A stretch of DNA of 64,000 bases from Asterias amurensis (lineage: Eukaryota > Echinodermata > Asteroidea > Forcipulatida > Asteriidae): the NCBI RefSeq assembly GCF_032118995.1, contig NC_092649.1, positions 21,203,832 through 21,267,831 of the forward strand, written 5' to 3'. The notes under the pieces are model-generated. The model was given only the letters and a program-made list of their open reading frames with translations, was not told the origin of the DNA and searched no databases. Positions 1 through 43,950 of the stretch are shown here, in pieces. The position numbers and the translations under genes were made by a program. The stretch's first letter is position 1; each line of letters starts with the position of its first letter.

Positions 1-381
1 GGTGCTTTTGAATAAAAAAACTCACTGCATTTTTATTTTAAACTGATAATACAAAAAAATCTTTCAATTCCATTGAGAATGCAAAGTATTAGCCATACAC
101 AATGTACACAAATGTAATAAATCTTCTCTTAATTGTTCCCCAAAACAGCTCAAATGTGGAACTGTGTCTCATGTTTATTCTGGTCTTCTAACACATTCTC
201 TCAGACTAAGGTAGGAAGGGTATTATGCCTGACATTAAATTCAGACTGGAGCGCACACCCTGCCTCATCTAACGTTTGAATCCAAAATTAATATTAACAT
301 TAATAAACATACATTGTGTAGTTGCTTTAACAATGCTTAACTGTCAGCTTATAAATGTTTCATTTTGGGGGCCAAATAACC

Positions 382-742
382 TTAAAGGGAAGGTACACGA
401 TTGGTAATTACTCAAAACAAATATTAACTTAAAAGCTGACTTGGTAACGAGCATGGGAGAGCTGTTCATAGTATAAAACATTGTGAGAAAAGGCTCCCTC
501 TGAAGTAACGTAGAGTTTGAGAAAGAGGTTATTTCTCACTAAATAATAAAAGACTGCTGAAAGCTGAAAGCACACAAATTCGTCCAACAAGGGTGTTTTT
601 TTCTCTCATCATTTTTTCTCGCAACTTCGATGAACAATTTAGCTCAACGTTTCACAGGTTTGTTATTTTATGCTTATGCTGGGATACACAAAGTTAGAAG
701 ACTGGTCTCTGACAATTTACCAAATGTGTACCTTCCCTTTAA
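382..742. repeat. TTAA-ended MITE, divergent copy
   Basis: Ends TTAAAGGGAAGGTACAC and its complement; the body shares the NATTGGTAATTACTCAAAA and AAAGCACACAA blocks with the main family. Confidence 0.8.
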
Positions 743-1091
743 GACATGGTGCATGTCCAACTGCCCTGAGTTGCTTATTACGTGCACTGCAAAGTAAAAG
801 TCAGAGTATCTGGTATGGTGCAACCAAGTTTATCCTGAGTAATGAGGTCATGTGAATTGGGTCATTGAGAACAGCATCCCACAATGTAGGAACACACAAG
901 TTAAAAACACAAAACATTGCAACAAACATAGTACATACCTGGGAATGGAAAATCAGAGAATTACATTTTAATGCTGACACATTATCATTATTGTAATCCT
1001 ACACAAAAAAAACACTTGTTGACACCATTGACATGTTTTGTTAAGCGGGCAAGTTTCTGTTTGACAGCCAATGCGAGGGAAACAGCTTATA

Positions 1092-1471
1092 TTAAAGACA
1101 CTGAACACTACTGGTAAGTGTCAAAGACCAGTCTTCTCAACATAACAAACCTGATGTATTTCAACATAACAAACCTGTGAAAATTTGAGCTCAATTGGTC
1201 GTTGAAAGTGTGAGATAATAATGAAAGAAAAAACACCCTAGTCACACGGAGTTGTGTGCTTTCAGATGCTTGACTTTGAGACCTCAAAATCTAATTCCGA
1301 GGTCTCTAAATCAAATTTGCGGGAAAATGGAAAACTATGTTACATGTTCTTCAGAGGGAGCCGTTTCTCACAGTGTTTTATACTAACAACAGCTCCCCAT
1401 TACTCGTTATCAAGTAAAGTTTTATGCTATAGTTTTTTTTAGTAATTACCTATAGTGTCCACTGCCTTTAA
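1092..1471. repeat. TTAA-ended MITE
   Basis: Family features: TTAA at both tips, ~24 bp inverted ends containing GGACACTATTGGTAATT (here ACACTACTGGTAAG and its partner), and an internal palindrome GAGACCTC...GAGGTCTC. TTAA tips resemble piggyBac-type targets; that class is inference. Confidence 0.85.
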
Positions 1472-1689
1472 GCAATGCTGGTCTATGGTCCACTTGGTAC
1501 CAAGTTTGTTTTCACAATATAATACAACAGCCTGAAACAACAGTTCTGACCAAGTAAAAGTAAACATCCTTTGTAATTGGTGTTTAAATTACATCCGGGC
1601 CCATTGCATTGTTATTGCGAGGGAACCAATTATGTGTAGGCCCCATTCTGACTTGGAAACCAATTTTTATTGTAATAATAAAAAATTCT

Positions 1690-2024
1690 TAACTAGCGCA
1701 TTTCACAATTTACCGTATCAATGCGTTTTACATTAGTGTCCTTGTAATTGGGCCAATAACATCCCTTTAATCTTTCTCAGCTCCCTGGGAAGTATACAGC
1801 CCCGAGCTGCCATGGCACTTTGAGGGGCTTTTCATACACAATATCAACCTCTACCCTCGCACTCACGGGTACTCATTTATACGCCTGGGTGAAGAGTAGC
1901 AATTATAGTAAAGTAACTTGCTCAAGGACACAAGTGTCATGACTGGAATTCAAACCCACACTTCGGTGACTTGACCACCAGAACTTGAATTCGATGCTCT
2001 TAACCACTCGGCCATGACACGTCC
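1690..2024 (-). repeat. tRNA-derived SINE (GGCCGAGTGG head)
   Basis: Read on minus: a class II tRNA-like head with A box GGCCGAGTGG and a B box, the ATGACACTTGTGTCC hinge, and a tail with CCCAGGGAG and GGGATGTTATTGGCCC. Confidence 0.85.
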
Positions 2025-3072
2025 CCTTTACAATTTATGTATATGATTTATTTATACGTAAAGGCCTATTCCTATTATTTACTAGGAACTAAGTTGAAAA
2101 GGCGAAGAGTCAATTGTCATTTCATAAACAGGAACCTTCTCAGAATTCCTCCAAATTATGGCTGAAAGGTAGTAAACCAGGTTAATGTTACTCCTCGTTT
2201 TACTTATTGTTTTGTTTTTGTAACATTTATTAATTCATTTTTCTGAATGAAATAGATAAGCCAATTATTATTAGACCTGTTATCGTTGGGCGGTCTTTTG
2301 TAAACAACCCTTAGATATTGTACAAAGTTACTTTTTCAAGGGCCTACTTCATATGATGGGATATAAGAAGGGCTACATTTGATATTATTATCCAGTAAAT
2401 TGTTGTGAGAAAGCTTTATAGGCCCTATGTTCATTACATTTGTTAAGTTTAACTATTTATGGACATTGCGTTTATTTATTTATTTTAATGAACACTTTTT
2501 TAATCTTTAGTCAGTGCTTTTTTAATCCTTATTTTATGTTTTTAAGTTTAATTATTTATGGACATTACGTTTATTTTTTTTATTGGACATTAATCTGTTT
2601 TTGTTACATGAAATAAAGATGGTCATGATGGGTAACTCCCTTTGAAATATTTTTGTTTAAATTGATATACTTTTTGAGAAATTAGTAAAACACCTAATGT
2701 AGTTTTGATCCCACGAGTCGAAAACTCAATGTTTGAAAACAGCGAAAATACTTTTAGGGTTTCTGGTGATTGCAATAAAATATTTCTGTAAGATATGTTT
2801 TATGTTTATTTGTGAATTGATTTTAGTTTTGATGCTTTTTTTATCACAGAATATTCACAGTATATTTTGGTGAGAAATCTGTATGTTCATTAGCCTAAGT
2901 TATGGCTTTTATTTAATAACAATATTTAGTGAGGTAAGTGTACAAGAAAACTACATTTTCAATTAAATACTTTGTTACAACGGGAGAATTTTTGTACAAA
3001 TTTTTTGTTTTTCAATTAGTTAGGCCTAGGATCCCCTGTCTTGAGTCAAGTTAAAAACAACAAAACTTCAAA

Positions 3073-3178
3073 AAGGGGCGACTGTGTTGGGGGCGACTTT
3101 GTTGGGGGGCGACTGTGTCGGGAGGGCAACTTTGTAGGGGGCGACATTGTGAGGGGGCGACTTTGCCTGGGGGCGAGA
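3073..3178 (+). repeat. G-rich minisatellite
   Basis: Degenerate repeats of about 14 bp around GGGGGCGACTTTGT. There are four or more G-runs on the plus strand, so quadruplex formation is possible. Confidence 0.75.
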
Positions 3179-3423
3179 TGACTGGCATTAAGCCATACAG
3201 GGAAGAAATATCTGCAGTGACTGCAAGTGTTCTGTGAGACTCTGTGTATGACTCTATAGCCAGCAGTTGTCTTCATTTTATTTACAATATTTTTTATGAC
3301 ATTTGGTTAAAAAAAATTCTCAAAAAATATTAGAAAATAATAAAGATACATATGTGGCTCTATTAATTTTTTTTCCAGAATGTTCAGAATGATGAACCTT
3401 TTTCGGTGGGCAATTTTTTTTGT

Positions 3424-3673
3424 GGATAACTTTCTGTATGGCGCCACCACTTCTTCACTCATTTTTACAGAAAGGGATGTCTCATTGAGGTCAATTGGAT
3501 ATCGTAGCGTCATACGTCATCAACCCTCATATGTTTTCGGGGAAAAGTTTCCGTATGGCGCCACCACTTTTTCATTCGAAATAAAATAATATAGTATCTA
3601 ATTTACCTGATTGATTTATCCCTTTTTGTAAAAATGAGTGAAAAAGTGGTGGCGCCATGCGGAGAGTTATCCA
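3424..3673. repeat. Foldback with GGCGCCACCACTT arms
   Basis: Left arm GGATAACTTTCTGTATGGCG and right arm in complement, continuing through CACTCATTTTTAC. Related single arms occur at 3540-3585, 3830-3875 and 44490-44550. Confidence 0.78.
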
Positions 3674-4369
3674 TTTTCGGTCCCCTACTTTGATTCCCGT
3701 TTACTGCGAGATTGTGCACCGGTGACAGAAGCTATGCAGATGATTTGAAGAAAAAATTTAGTTTTTGATTCTGAACAATTTTCCTGTTAAATCCTACTGA
3801 CAACACATGACACCAGGATACTGTTCATTTCGAATGAAAAAGTGGTGGCGCCATACGTAAAGTTATCCCTCAGTTTTGGTCAAGGGAGAGGAGACTCTTT
3901 GCTTGGCAAATAAAACCAATTTTTTTGCATCTAATTCTAACTAGGGTAGGGACTGTTTACATCGCGCACAGACAGAGAGTAGAGGTAAAAGATTTGCCAC
4001 GATTTTAATTTTTAGGGACACTGGAAACAGGACCTCCTACTCCTACGATGTATTGTAAGCAGTAAATGAATGAGTAGCTTACCAACCTTATTTTAGTTGG
4101 AAACACATTTCGAAAATCCACTTCTGAAGCTGTTTGTCAACTTTCACTGGCTAAGGAAAGTACCGTTCCACATCATCCGTCGCCTGGGCGCTGACATCTT
4201 TACTTTTCATAAAGAGAAGAAACTGTCACGGTTCACGGTTGCCTGGCCTGGGTCACGGGAGGTCACGGCGCGGTCCTTCAGTGGTTTCATCCTAACTTTA
4301 GAATCGTCCCAACTGTAGTTAGGACCTTTGTGACATCCCAACTATAGATGGATCCAGAGAACTGTAATC

Positions 4370-4688
4370 AACTAGTCTTGTCTCGTGTTGATATGTCACA
4401 GCGTTTTCAACGTAGAGGACGCAGTCACTAACCAACACCTCTCACGACACGAGCACTCTAGACCTTTTCGCAAATACTGGGGCGCGCGCGTAAAGCTTGG
4501 AATTAGGTGCATTGTGGTCTAGCTGATTACAAATTTGATTCATATATATCCCACAATGCACCTCATTCAGCAGTCTGCGCTTGCGCATTGGTATTTGCGA
4601 TAAGGTCTGTGCTACTCGCCGTTAATGAGTGATAGCGCCCTTTACGTTGGGGAAAATAGTGACAAATTAACACGAGACAAGACTAGTT
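4370..4688. repeat. Foldback element with 20-bp perfect tips
   Basis: AACTAGTCTTGTCTCGTGTT at the left and its exact complement at 4669-4688. Inner arms include AGGTGCATTGTGG and AGACCTTTTCGCAAATAC. Confidence 0.85.
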
Positions 4689-4742
4689 AGTTACAGATCT
4701 CTACTCTGGAGCCCAGCTACAGTTTAGCCGTCCAAACTGTAA

Positions 4743-4871
4743 GGCCGTATCCGAAACGGCGACTTCGGCTACAGCTACGGCTAGGGCGCGCGCGTCTGCC
4801 TATTCTTCAACACAGGCAGACGCGCTGATCTAGACGAAGCTGTAGCCGAAGTCGTCGTTTCGGACACGGCC
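4743..4871. repeat. Hairpin of CGAAACGGCGACTTCGGC arms
   Basis: GGCCGTATCCGAAACG...AGCT pairs with AGCTGTAGCC...CACGGCC; the loop contains a second GC-rich pair (GCGCGTCTGCC). Confidence 0.82.
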
Positions 4872-4940
4872 TAATACTCAAGTTGGGACCAGCCCAACTA
4901 CAGTTGGGACAATTCTGGAGTTGGGACGAAACGAACCATA

Positions 4941-5019
4941 GACAGAGCAGCACAGACATGCACAGCAGAGTTATCAAAGCGTAGGGCAACATTTTATTTA
5001 TGGCTTAGCTTGTTGAAAA
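4941..5019 (+). promoter_or_regulatory. MRPS33: Probable MRPS33 noncoding first exon / promoter edge
   Basis: A consensus donor (GAAAA/GTAAGTA, GT at 5020-5021) lies upstream of the 5'UTR acceptor at 5568-5569, which implies a noncoding first exon ending at 5019. The segment from about 4941 to 5330 is clearly similar, in inverted orientation, to the 5' end of the SUR-like gene at 44630-45009, including the same donor. The transcription start was not identified. The first-exon call is inferred from splice signals and the shared segment. Confidence 0.5.
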
Positions 5020-5589
5020 GTAAGTATGACACAATAACTTGACGTGAGACTATTCATGGAGGTAGAAAATCAACTTCTGTTTTACTTCTATAGCCTATAA
5101 AACATCGGTAAAATGGTATTCAACTCAATACTGGAATTTGTGTCTGTTAGTAGTATTGGGCGCAATCTTTGAAGATGGCCACTTTTGTAATTTGCGCGGT
5201 GTGTTATGGTTTTTTTTACGACGCATGTTTCATAACGTGATTTTAAATTTGCGCAGACTTCGAATACGTGCGATCTTTGCCATTAACCATTTCTTAATCA
5301 GGTCGCCCCCCCCCCCGGATAAGTTCGTTCAGCAGTTGATTTATGTAAAATATTATATTATTATTAGGAAAAGTTTCCACACCACGCCACCCTTTTTTCA
5401 TTTGGTATGTGATTGTGAGATCTGCTGAGTCTAATCAGTAAAGATTTGAATGAACCAAAATGAATAATCACGATGCAAACATAGACTAGGCATCCTAATT
5501 TCTTACAAAATTGATGAGTCTTTTAATTTTTATTGCTATTTATTATTATTTTATAAATTTTTGTTGCAGGTAGGCCTACCTCATTCATC

Positions 5590-5798
5590 ATGACGTCTCT
5601 TTATGCAAGAAGAATGGCACGACTTAGTGCTCGTATTTTTGGTGATGTTTTCCGTCCCACAACCCCTCAATCAATGAAAGTGGTGCAGCTGATGAGTGAG
5701 AAGCCAAGAGAACATCGGAGAGAAGTTGTGGAATATTATCCGCCTCATAATGAAGTATACAAATTGATGAAAACACTCAGATTTCTAGGTCTTTATAG
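5590..5798 (+). CDS. MRPS33: MRPS33 coding exon 1
   Basis: It encodes residues 1-69 plus two bases of an Arg codon and ends LRFLGLYR before GTAAGTTTA. The TTGTTGCAG acceptor at 5561-5569 marks it as an internal exon that begins about 20 bp before the ATG. Confidence 0.95.
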
Positions 5799-6987
5799 GT
5801 AAGTTTATTCATCATAATAGATGTTAAATTTGCATCGAGGATAAAGAATATTTACTTGTTTTTTTTACCCATACACCTGTACACCGATGTGTGTTAACAC
5901 TGTATACTCATCATGTCATGCAGAGTAGGCCAAAGGGTTGGCAGGCCTGATGCTTAATTTTTGAAAGGGCAAGGGCAGCAAGGCATTTTCTCCTTGGTAA
6001 GGGGCACCCTAAGTCGGTATGAGGATATTGTAAATTTCTACTTTAGCATTTCAAGGGCGCCAAGGCAATGACCAGGGAGGCAATCGCCTTTGTTGCCTCC
6101 GCGAGGTATCAGGCCTGTGTTGGCATAGTGGTATCTTTCCTCACCTTCCACCTCTAGGACCCCGATTTGAATCCCACCACGGGTACTATGTGGATTGGGT
6201 TTTCAGTCCCCACTTGACTGCATGGGTTTTCCAATGGAATGTTTCCCTTGGGTTTAACTCCCACATCTAAAACTGTAACTTACTTCCTTGTCTTCTCCCC
6301 ACAAGATTAGAATGTTTGCTTTACTGAGAATCGTTGACTTCCCAACCAGAATATATATGAAAGTGGGTTCAACCTGGGCCCAATTTCATGCTCTGCTTAC
6401 CGCCAAATTCTGCGTTTACGATCATCATTCTCCAAATTGCGCTAGTTGTGTAAGCATAGAATGCCTAAACGTGGAGTATGCACGCGTACAAGCCATAATT
6501 CCCTGCCAACCCATGAAATACCCTTGACGTAAGCGTGGAATTTGCTGCTTCCGCAAGCGCCGACTCTTTGCTGTCGGTAAGCAGAGCCATGAAATAGGGC
6601 TCTGATGTTGTCGCTAACAAGGTATCTTCACTTCTGCTACTATTACATTTATGCAGGCCTGTGTGTTCCGTCTTAGAAAGGGCAAGGGCACCAGGCACTT
6701 TCTCCTTGGTAAAAGGGCACCCTATGAGTAAATGTAAATTTGTACTGGAGCATTTCAAGGGCACCAAGGCAATGACCAGGAGCATGGAGGCAATCGCCTT
6801 CGTTGCCTCCAAGAAGGAGCATGCCCGTTTAAGCTTATTTAGTGGAATAAAATGTAACGATGGCTTTTCTTCTACTGACAGGGATGAACATGCAGACTTC
6901 AGTGAAGAGATGAAGAGAGTGGCTCGTCTTAAAGGAAAAGCACCTCCAAAGAAGGGAGAAGGAAAACGTGCAATGAAGAGGAAATGA
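5590..6987 (+). CDS. MRPS33: Mitochondrial small ribosomal subunit protein mS33 (whole gene, two coding exons)
   Basis: Joining 5590-5798 to 6882-6987 gives a 104-residue protein, close to the ~106 residues usual for animal MRPS33. It starts [20 protein letters not shown] and has the family signatures [26 protein letters not shown] and the basic C-terminus [12 protein letters not shown]. The protein is a structural component of the mitochondrial 28S subunit, so it acts in the matrix. The intron (5799-6881) has a GTAAGT donor and an ACAG acceptor and splits an Arg codon (AG/G). The start is the first ATG after an apparent 5'UTR acceptor at 5568-5569. The intron carries a SINE fragment, a tRNA-like repeat and a gene-poor repeat block. 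No close AATAAA follows the stop, so the 3' end is unknown. Family assignment is very secure. Confidence 0.96.
5815..5925 (-). repeat. Fragment of CCTCGGTAG-head SINE
   Basis: The tail part (ATAATAGATGTTAAATTTGC and CACCGATGTGTGTTA in plus orientation) lies directly after the MRPS33 donor. Confidence 0.78.
6113..6300 (+). repeat. tRNA-like SINE, third type
   Basis: A-box-like TGGCATAGTGGTA and B-box-like GATTTGAATCCCACC, followed by a CCATGGAAT-type tail unrelated to the other two families. In the MRPS33 intron. Confidence 0.55.
6882..6987 (+). CDS. MRPS33: MRPS33 coding exon 2 (C-terminus and stop)
   Basis: It follows TTCTTCTACTGACAG and completes the split Arg, then encodes [20 protein letters not shown] and the Lys/Gly-rich tail, ending in TGA. 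The longer open frame upstream of 6882 is intron plus repeat and is not coding. Confidence 0.95.
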
Positions 6988-7329
6988 TGGATCTAGAACT
7001 CACTGGATTTTACTGTCTGCATTTTATTTAGAAACATTGTCATCCAATCAGAGTGGAACTCGGGATATGACCTTAACAACAGCCAACAGGTGCAAAGTGT
7101 TCAATATTTCAGCACTAGTGACATTTAAAAACATTTTTATGAGAGATCGTCCTACATCACAAGACTATGGATGGCCACTTCGAGGCGAGGGCTACTAAAC
7201 AGTCACCAAGGGCACATTGTCACCTACTCTGGGGGCTGAAACAGGGTTATCCCCCTTCACAGTCCATCTTTATAATTACGTCGGCAAAAAAAAAACATTT
7301 CTGAAGACGTATCACACCAGCTTGAGATG

Positions 7330-7530
7330 TAGGTGTGGGTATCATCCACCAGGAGTGGACTACCTTCCCAACATTTTACAAAGCAATAATATGCTTAAAG
7401 CACCTTGCTCAAGGGCAGAAGTGTCATGGCCAGGATTCAAATTCCCACTCTGCTGCTGGCAACACCAAAGCTTGGGTTCGAGACCACTCAACCACGGTGA
7501 CCGAGGCCACTCAACAATGACATGCCACAA
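7330..7530 (-). repeat. Degraded tRNA-derived SINE
   Basis: Read on minus: degraded head, GGCCATGACACTTCTGCCC hinge and GAGCAAGGTGC. Similarity to the main family is weaker. Confidence 0.6.
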
Positions 7531-7689
7531 TTGATTTGTCATGCATTGTTTTCTCTGCTAAATGTAAATGTATGTAGATATGACAGTCCCACCCAAGGAC
7601 CCCGAGGGTTCATCAGCGCTTTTATCAAGACCAGTGACTTATGATCGAGTAAAATGAATGTACTTTATCTATCTCTGGTTGATTGTCCA

Positions 7690-8097
7690 CATAATAATAA
7701 CAATATTGAAGTCTTATATAGCGCACATATCTACCAAACAAGGTACTCAAGGCGCCGAGTATATACAAACTTTCAGAAAGATAGGTTATTGCAGTGATGT
7801 TTTCAGAGACCCAATTTTTTAGCTCCTTAAAAGGGTTCACAAGGTGCTACGGCGCATACAGCCAGAAACACAGGGGCGAAACCCTTCTCTTTTTAATAAG
7901 TGCACTGGGTTCTTTTACATGCGTTTACACAACACATGGGACCAACGGCTTTTCATCCCATCCGAAGGACGAAGCAATGGGTATGTGTCTTGTTTAAGAA
8001 CACAAGTGTCACGGCTGGGGATTCGAACCCACACTCTGCTGATCAGAAACACCAGAGTTTGAATTCGGTGCTCTTAACCGCTCGGCCACGACACTTC
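7690..8097 (-). repeat. tRNA-derived SINE with GGACGTAAAG-type body
   Basis: On minus, the head GTCGTGGCCGAGCGGTTAAG, B box GGTTCGAAT-like, then GACACTTGTGTTC. The tail GGTGCT...CTTTCTGAAAGTTTGT ends in GCGCTATATAAGACTTC. Confidence 0.87.
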
Positions 8098-8830
8098 CAC
8101 ATGTATTGAGAGTATCTTGCAGTTGTTACTGCTAAAGCCTTGTAACAATTCAGTATTGTTAACCACTTGAAGTGATGATTTCAAAATTGGTACCCATTAC
8201 ATGGCGCTGGCCGTTGCTTACCACAGAGTTTTGCGCTTTTAAAAGTGGCATTTTTAAAGAAAATTTGTATATATGGGGCATTAGCCGCAGGCTGAATTCT
8301 GTGATAAGCAGCGGCATCAAGTTGGTCCTTGGTGGCTGGTAAATTGAGCTTCAAACATTTTTAGAACTCTTTGTTTGGATCAGACTTTGATAAGTGAAGG
8401 TAGTTTTTGTGAATCCCAAACCATCCAAAACATTGTATCCAAATTCAACTATAACCTTTGATTATTCTATTCAGTTTACATTCAACAATTAACAGCTATG
8501 TACGTCTGTTGGAAAAAACAAAGTTAAGCAGTTATCAATATTTATTTGGTCAGACTCACAACAAAATGTTTTCAATAAAATATCTTGTTTAATTTTGATG
8601 CTACAAAATTAGAGAGTGTTTCTATCACTTTGTATAAAAATACACATTAAACCATTATCCAAACAACTTTTGAGAGAAGCTGTATGCACCACCATTCATT
8701 ACAGTAAATTTATATTGTTTGTCATTTAGCTTTTGATAATTTAGAAGCTATTCAATAAAAAATTTGTTGGTACAAAAATTGTGTCTAGACGTGTTTATTA
8801 CTCGTTCCCGGGAATAAAAAATACATCAAC

Positions 8831-9057
8831 TTAAAGGCACTGGTCACAATTGGTAATTACTCAAAATACTTGTTAGTATAACAAGTTTCTTGGTAGCGAG
8901 CAATGGAGAAACAGCTCCCTCTGCAGTAACTTAGTTTTTGAGAAAAAAGTAATTTCGCACTGAAATATTTGAATTGATATGAGACCTCAGCTGAGGTCTC
9001 AAAATCAAGCATATATAAAGACACGGTAAGTTTACCAATAGTATCCACTACCTTTAA
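8831..9057. repeat. TTAA-ended MITE, internally deleted
   Basis: Both ends are present (TTAAAGGCACTGG and its partner at 9040-9057) but the right half of the body is missing after GAGACCTCAGCTGAGGTCTC. Confidence 0.85.
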
Positions 9058-9779
9058 ATCAGTTTAAGTTGATTGTGAAACTAAGCTGCAGGATATAACA
9101 GAAACAAAAATAAGGGTAACTAGTGGTAATCCATTCCCAAATATTTACACATAAATCAATCTTAATTGTTACAAAATAAGATTTATAGTTAAATGGTTAG
9201 AGCAATAACATTGATTAACACAAAATTATTAAAGCAATCAACAACTTGTTTATTAAAAAAAATAGACTTGTTACACTTCTTCTGGCTATCGGCTCTCTTG
9301 GAATGAAAATCTGTTCCACAATTGTAAAGCCAGAAGTTATCGCAAGTACAATAGGAGAAATACACATTTTTAGCATACTCGGGTAGTACAAGTTATTATT
9401 AATCAATTTTAGATCTCTTGATCAACTGTGAAAGACTTGACATTATTATAAAAACACTTATGAATAAAAAGATGCATTTCATATTTGTTTTTTGTTTTTG
9501 TATATATAACTTCTATTTTGTATATGACTAAAGGCCGGAGCCAAAGGCGAGGGCCTTAATCCCACGGCAACGATCCTGCAAAGTTTTAAACGGACGTTTA
9601 AGAACGAGTCGCTACTCTTTTATTCCCATTCATAAATGCCCTTGTTAAACATTGTAGTAGGCCAGCCAAAGTGTGAAATTACACTTTGGACGGCATAGTT
9701 TGTTAATGGCTAGCATCCATGCTAGATGTATGGATCATGGGCTCGGGAAGACGATTAGGGTGGATGCCCAGCTTGATTT

Positions 9780-10870
9780 TGAATTTTAAGGTAATTTTGG
9801 GGTAAAAAGGTCAAAAAAGGTCAAAAATCAATATTTTCAAAATTTGTGTCAAATTTATTCACATTTGATAGATCTATCCATAACATGTATTTTTAACTTT
9901 ATGTTGATACTACAAACCTATGTAAATAACGTATAAACTTTGACCTTGTGCACAAATGTATAGCAAAACGAAGTGTAAAAGTGTGATTATCTTGAAAAGG
10001 GTACATTTTGAGTACACCAATTGTTTTTGCACTCCCCATCCTCATTGGTGCATATATTGGTTTCAAACAACTTTTTTTGAAAGGTAAATATACCCAGGCA
10101 GTTTTTGAGAAAAAAAAATAATTCAAATACCACCTTCATGTGGGGGTCTTAACGACTCATTTTAAGGTCAAAATTTCAAATAAGGCAAAAAATTAGCATT
10201 TTCGAAATTTTCACAAAATTTGACTCCAAGTGATAGATCTATCCATAAAATGTAATTTTAAGTTAATGTTGATATGCCAAACGTATGTAATTAACGAATA
10301 AACTTTGACCTTGTACACAAACGTATAGCAAAGCAAAACGTAAAAGTGTGATTATCTTGAAAAGTGTACATTTTTAGTATACCAGCATTTTTTGCACTCA
10401 ATGGTGCATTTATATGTTTCAAACAACTTTTGTTTTGAAAGGTTAATGTACCCAGGCAGTTGTTGAAAAAACAATTTACTCAAATACCACCTTCGTGTAA
10501 GGTCATATTGAGGTCAAAAAGTGCCAAAAATGTCAAAATTTATTTATTTATTTTTATTTTGCAAAATTTTACCCCAGGCGGCAGATCTATCCATAAAAAA
10601 TAGTTTCATCATCAAAATGACATGCCAAGTCTGTGAAATTATGAGTTAATCCTTTGTCTTGTACACAAACAAATAGGAAAATTAAATCTTAAATTGCAAT
10701 TTTCTCAAAAAGTGCGTATCTTGAGCATAATACAGTGTTTTTGCACTTTCTATCCAAGCAATGCATATACATGTTTGAAAACAACTTTTTTGTGAAAGGT
10801 TAATATACCAAGGCAGTTTTTAGTTTAAAATAAATTCATATTACACCTTCCTCATTGGTAAATTGAAACA
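9780..10870. repeat. Three-copy degenerate tandem repeat, ~350 bp unit
   Basis: Shared blocks recur near 9870, 10225 and 10582 (GATCTATCCATAA), near 9938, 10296 and 10642 (TTTGACCTTGT-like), and a poorly conserved GTACCCAGGCAG segment. Not coding. Confidence 0.8.
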
Positions 10871-11307
10871 AGAAATGCGTATGCTGACTCATGCAATTAG
10901 TTTGATATAGTAGTTGTATAGTTTGACGTGCTCAAAAAATGCATGTTTGTATCAAAGTTATTTTAACACTCCCAATCTTTTCAAGTACATGTACGCAGTT
11001 AAATACTCAACTTTTATTAGTTGAGGTCATAAAATCAAATGGGGACGCACGGTAAACACAGTAAAACTAACGGGCAAAAAGAGGTCGCGGTCGCGGGAGA
11101 CTTTTGCTTATCCACGGTAACTTAACAGTGGCGCTAAAATTACAATGGGAACCGCTCTAACCTGTTATTCTACTGCGACCCACCTGTACCACGCTATGCA
11201 TTGTTGCAAAGAACGAGTTTATGTGGGAATGCAGTATTACACCAACGATAACTTTCCCCGTAGCAGCGGAATAAAAAGTCCAATGGGAACACAGCATTCG
11301 AGTTACT

Positions 11308-43099
<31,792 letters not shown>

Positions 43100-43188
43100 G
43101 GTGTTGGTTTATTCATTCAACCACAGTACCCTGTCAAATAAAAGGAGAAAATACTTGGTAACTATTTGGGCTAATATTTGTGTTATCC

Positions 43189-43541
43189 TTAAAGGCAGTG
43201 GACACTATTGGTAATTACTCAAATTAATTATTAGCATAAAACCTTACTTGGTAACGAGTAGTAATGGGGACAGGTTGATAGTATAAAAACATTGTGAGAA
43301 ACGGCTCAGTCTGAAGTAGCGTAGTTTTCTAGGAAGAAGTAACTTACCGCGAATTTGATTTCAAGACCTCAGAATTAGATTTTAAGGTCTCTAAATGAAG
43401 CATCTGAAAGCACACAACTTTGTGTGGAGGGTTATCTCGTTATTGTTATTGTCACAGGTTTGTTATTTTATACATATGTTGAGATACACCAAGTGAGAAT
43501 ACTGGTCTTTGACAATTACCAATAGTGTCCGCTGTCTTTAA
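43189..43541. repeat. TTAA-ended MITE
   Basis: Located in the SUR-like 5'UTR intron, 57 bp upstream of the acceptor; ends TTAAAGGCAGTGG and GTCTTTAA. Confidence 0.88.
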
Positions 43542-43859
43542 CCGGTCTTAGGCCTAACTATCAGTTACTTGGTAACAGTTTAGAAGGTGTTGTGGCACAA
43601 TGTGTCCAAAGGAAAAAGCGATAGTTGACACTTAAAAGTGTCTTACTTGGTTAAAGACACAAGTGTCAAGACTGGGACTCGAACCCACACTCTTTGAATT
43701 TAGTGCGCTGGACCTGTCGTCTAAAGCAAGTTTAATGCTTGATGCACACTAACACCTGTCGGAATCGCTCCCAGTTCCTCATAGAGGTAGAAAATAAACT
43801 TAGCTGGTGCCAACAACAATGCAACATTGTTTATTGTGAATAAATGAAACTTGGAGGAG

Positions 43860-43950
43860 AGTGCCAGACCTGGAACGAGGGTGCCAGACCTGGAACGAGG
43901 GTGCCAGACCTGGAACGAGGGTGCCAGACCTGGAACGAGGGTGCCAGACC
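43860..43950 (+). repeat. 20-bp minisatellite
   Basis: Four and a half copies of GTGCCAGACCTGGAACGAGG. Confidence 0.94.

Larger units (their letters stand above)
1..4900. other. Gene-poor left flank
   Basis: No protein similarity was recognised in any frame. The stretch holds two TTAA MITEs, one SINE, a G-rich minisatellite and several foldbacks, listed separately. An AATAAA near 2612 could be a 3' end of an unseen gene, but nothing else supports that. Confidence 0.5.
7000..11300. other. Non-coding interval between the MRPS33 and SUR-like 3' ends
   Basis: The two genes converge here. Apart from the listed SINEs, one MITE and the ~350 bp tandem repeat, no gene is seen. Several AATAAA-type signals exist on both strands (for example near 8572 and 8752 on plus, and near 10541-10553 read on minus), so 3'UTR ends cannot be fixed. 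Confidence 0.5.

Noticed and set aside
6465..6812. Minus-strand frame of 115 residues over the MRPS33 intron
   Set aside because: Covers the GGGCACCAAGGCA repeat family, which recurs at 42064-42424 and elsewhere.
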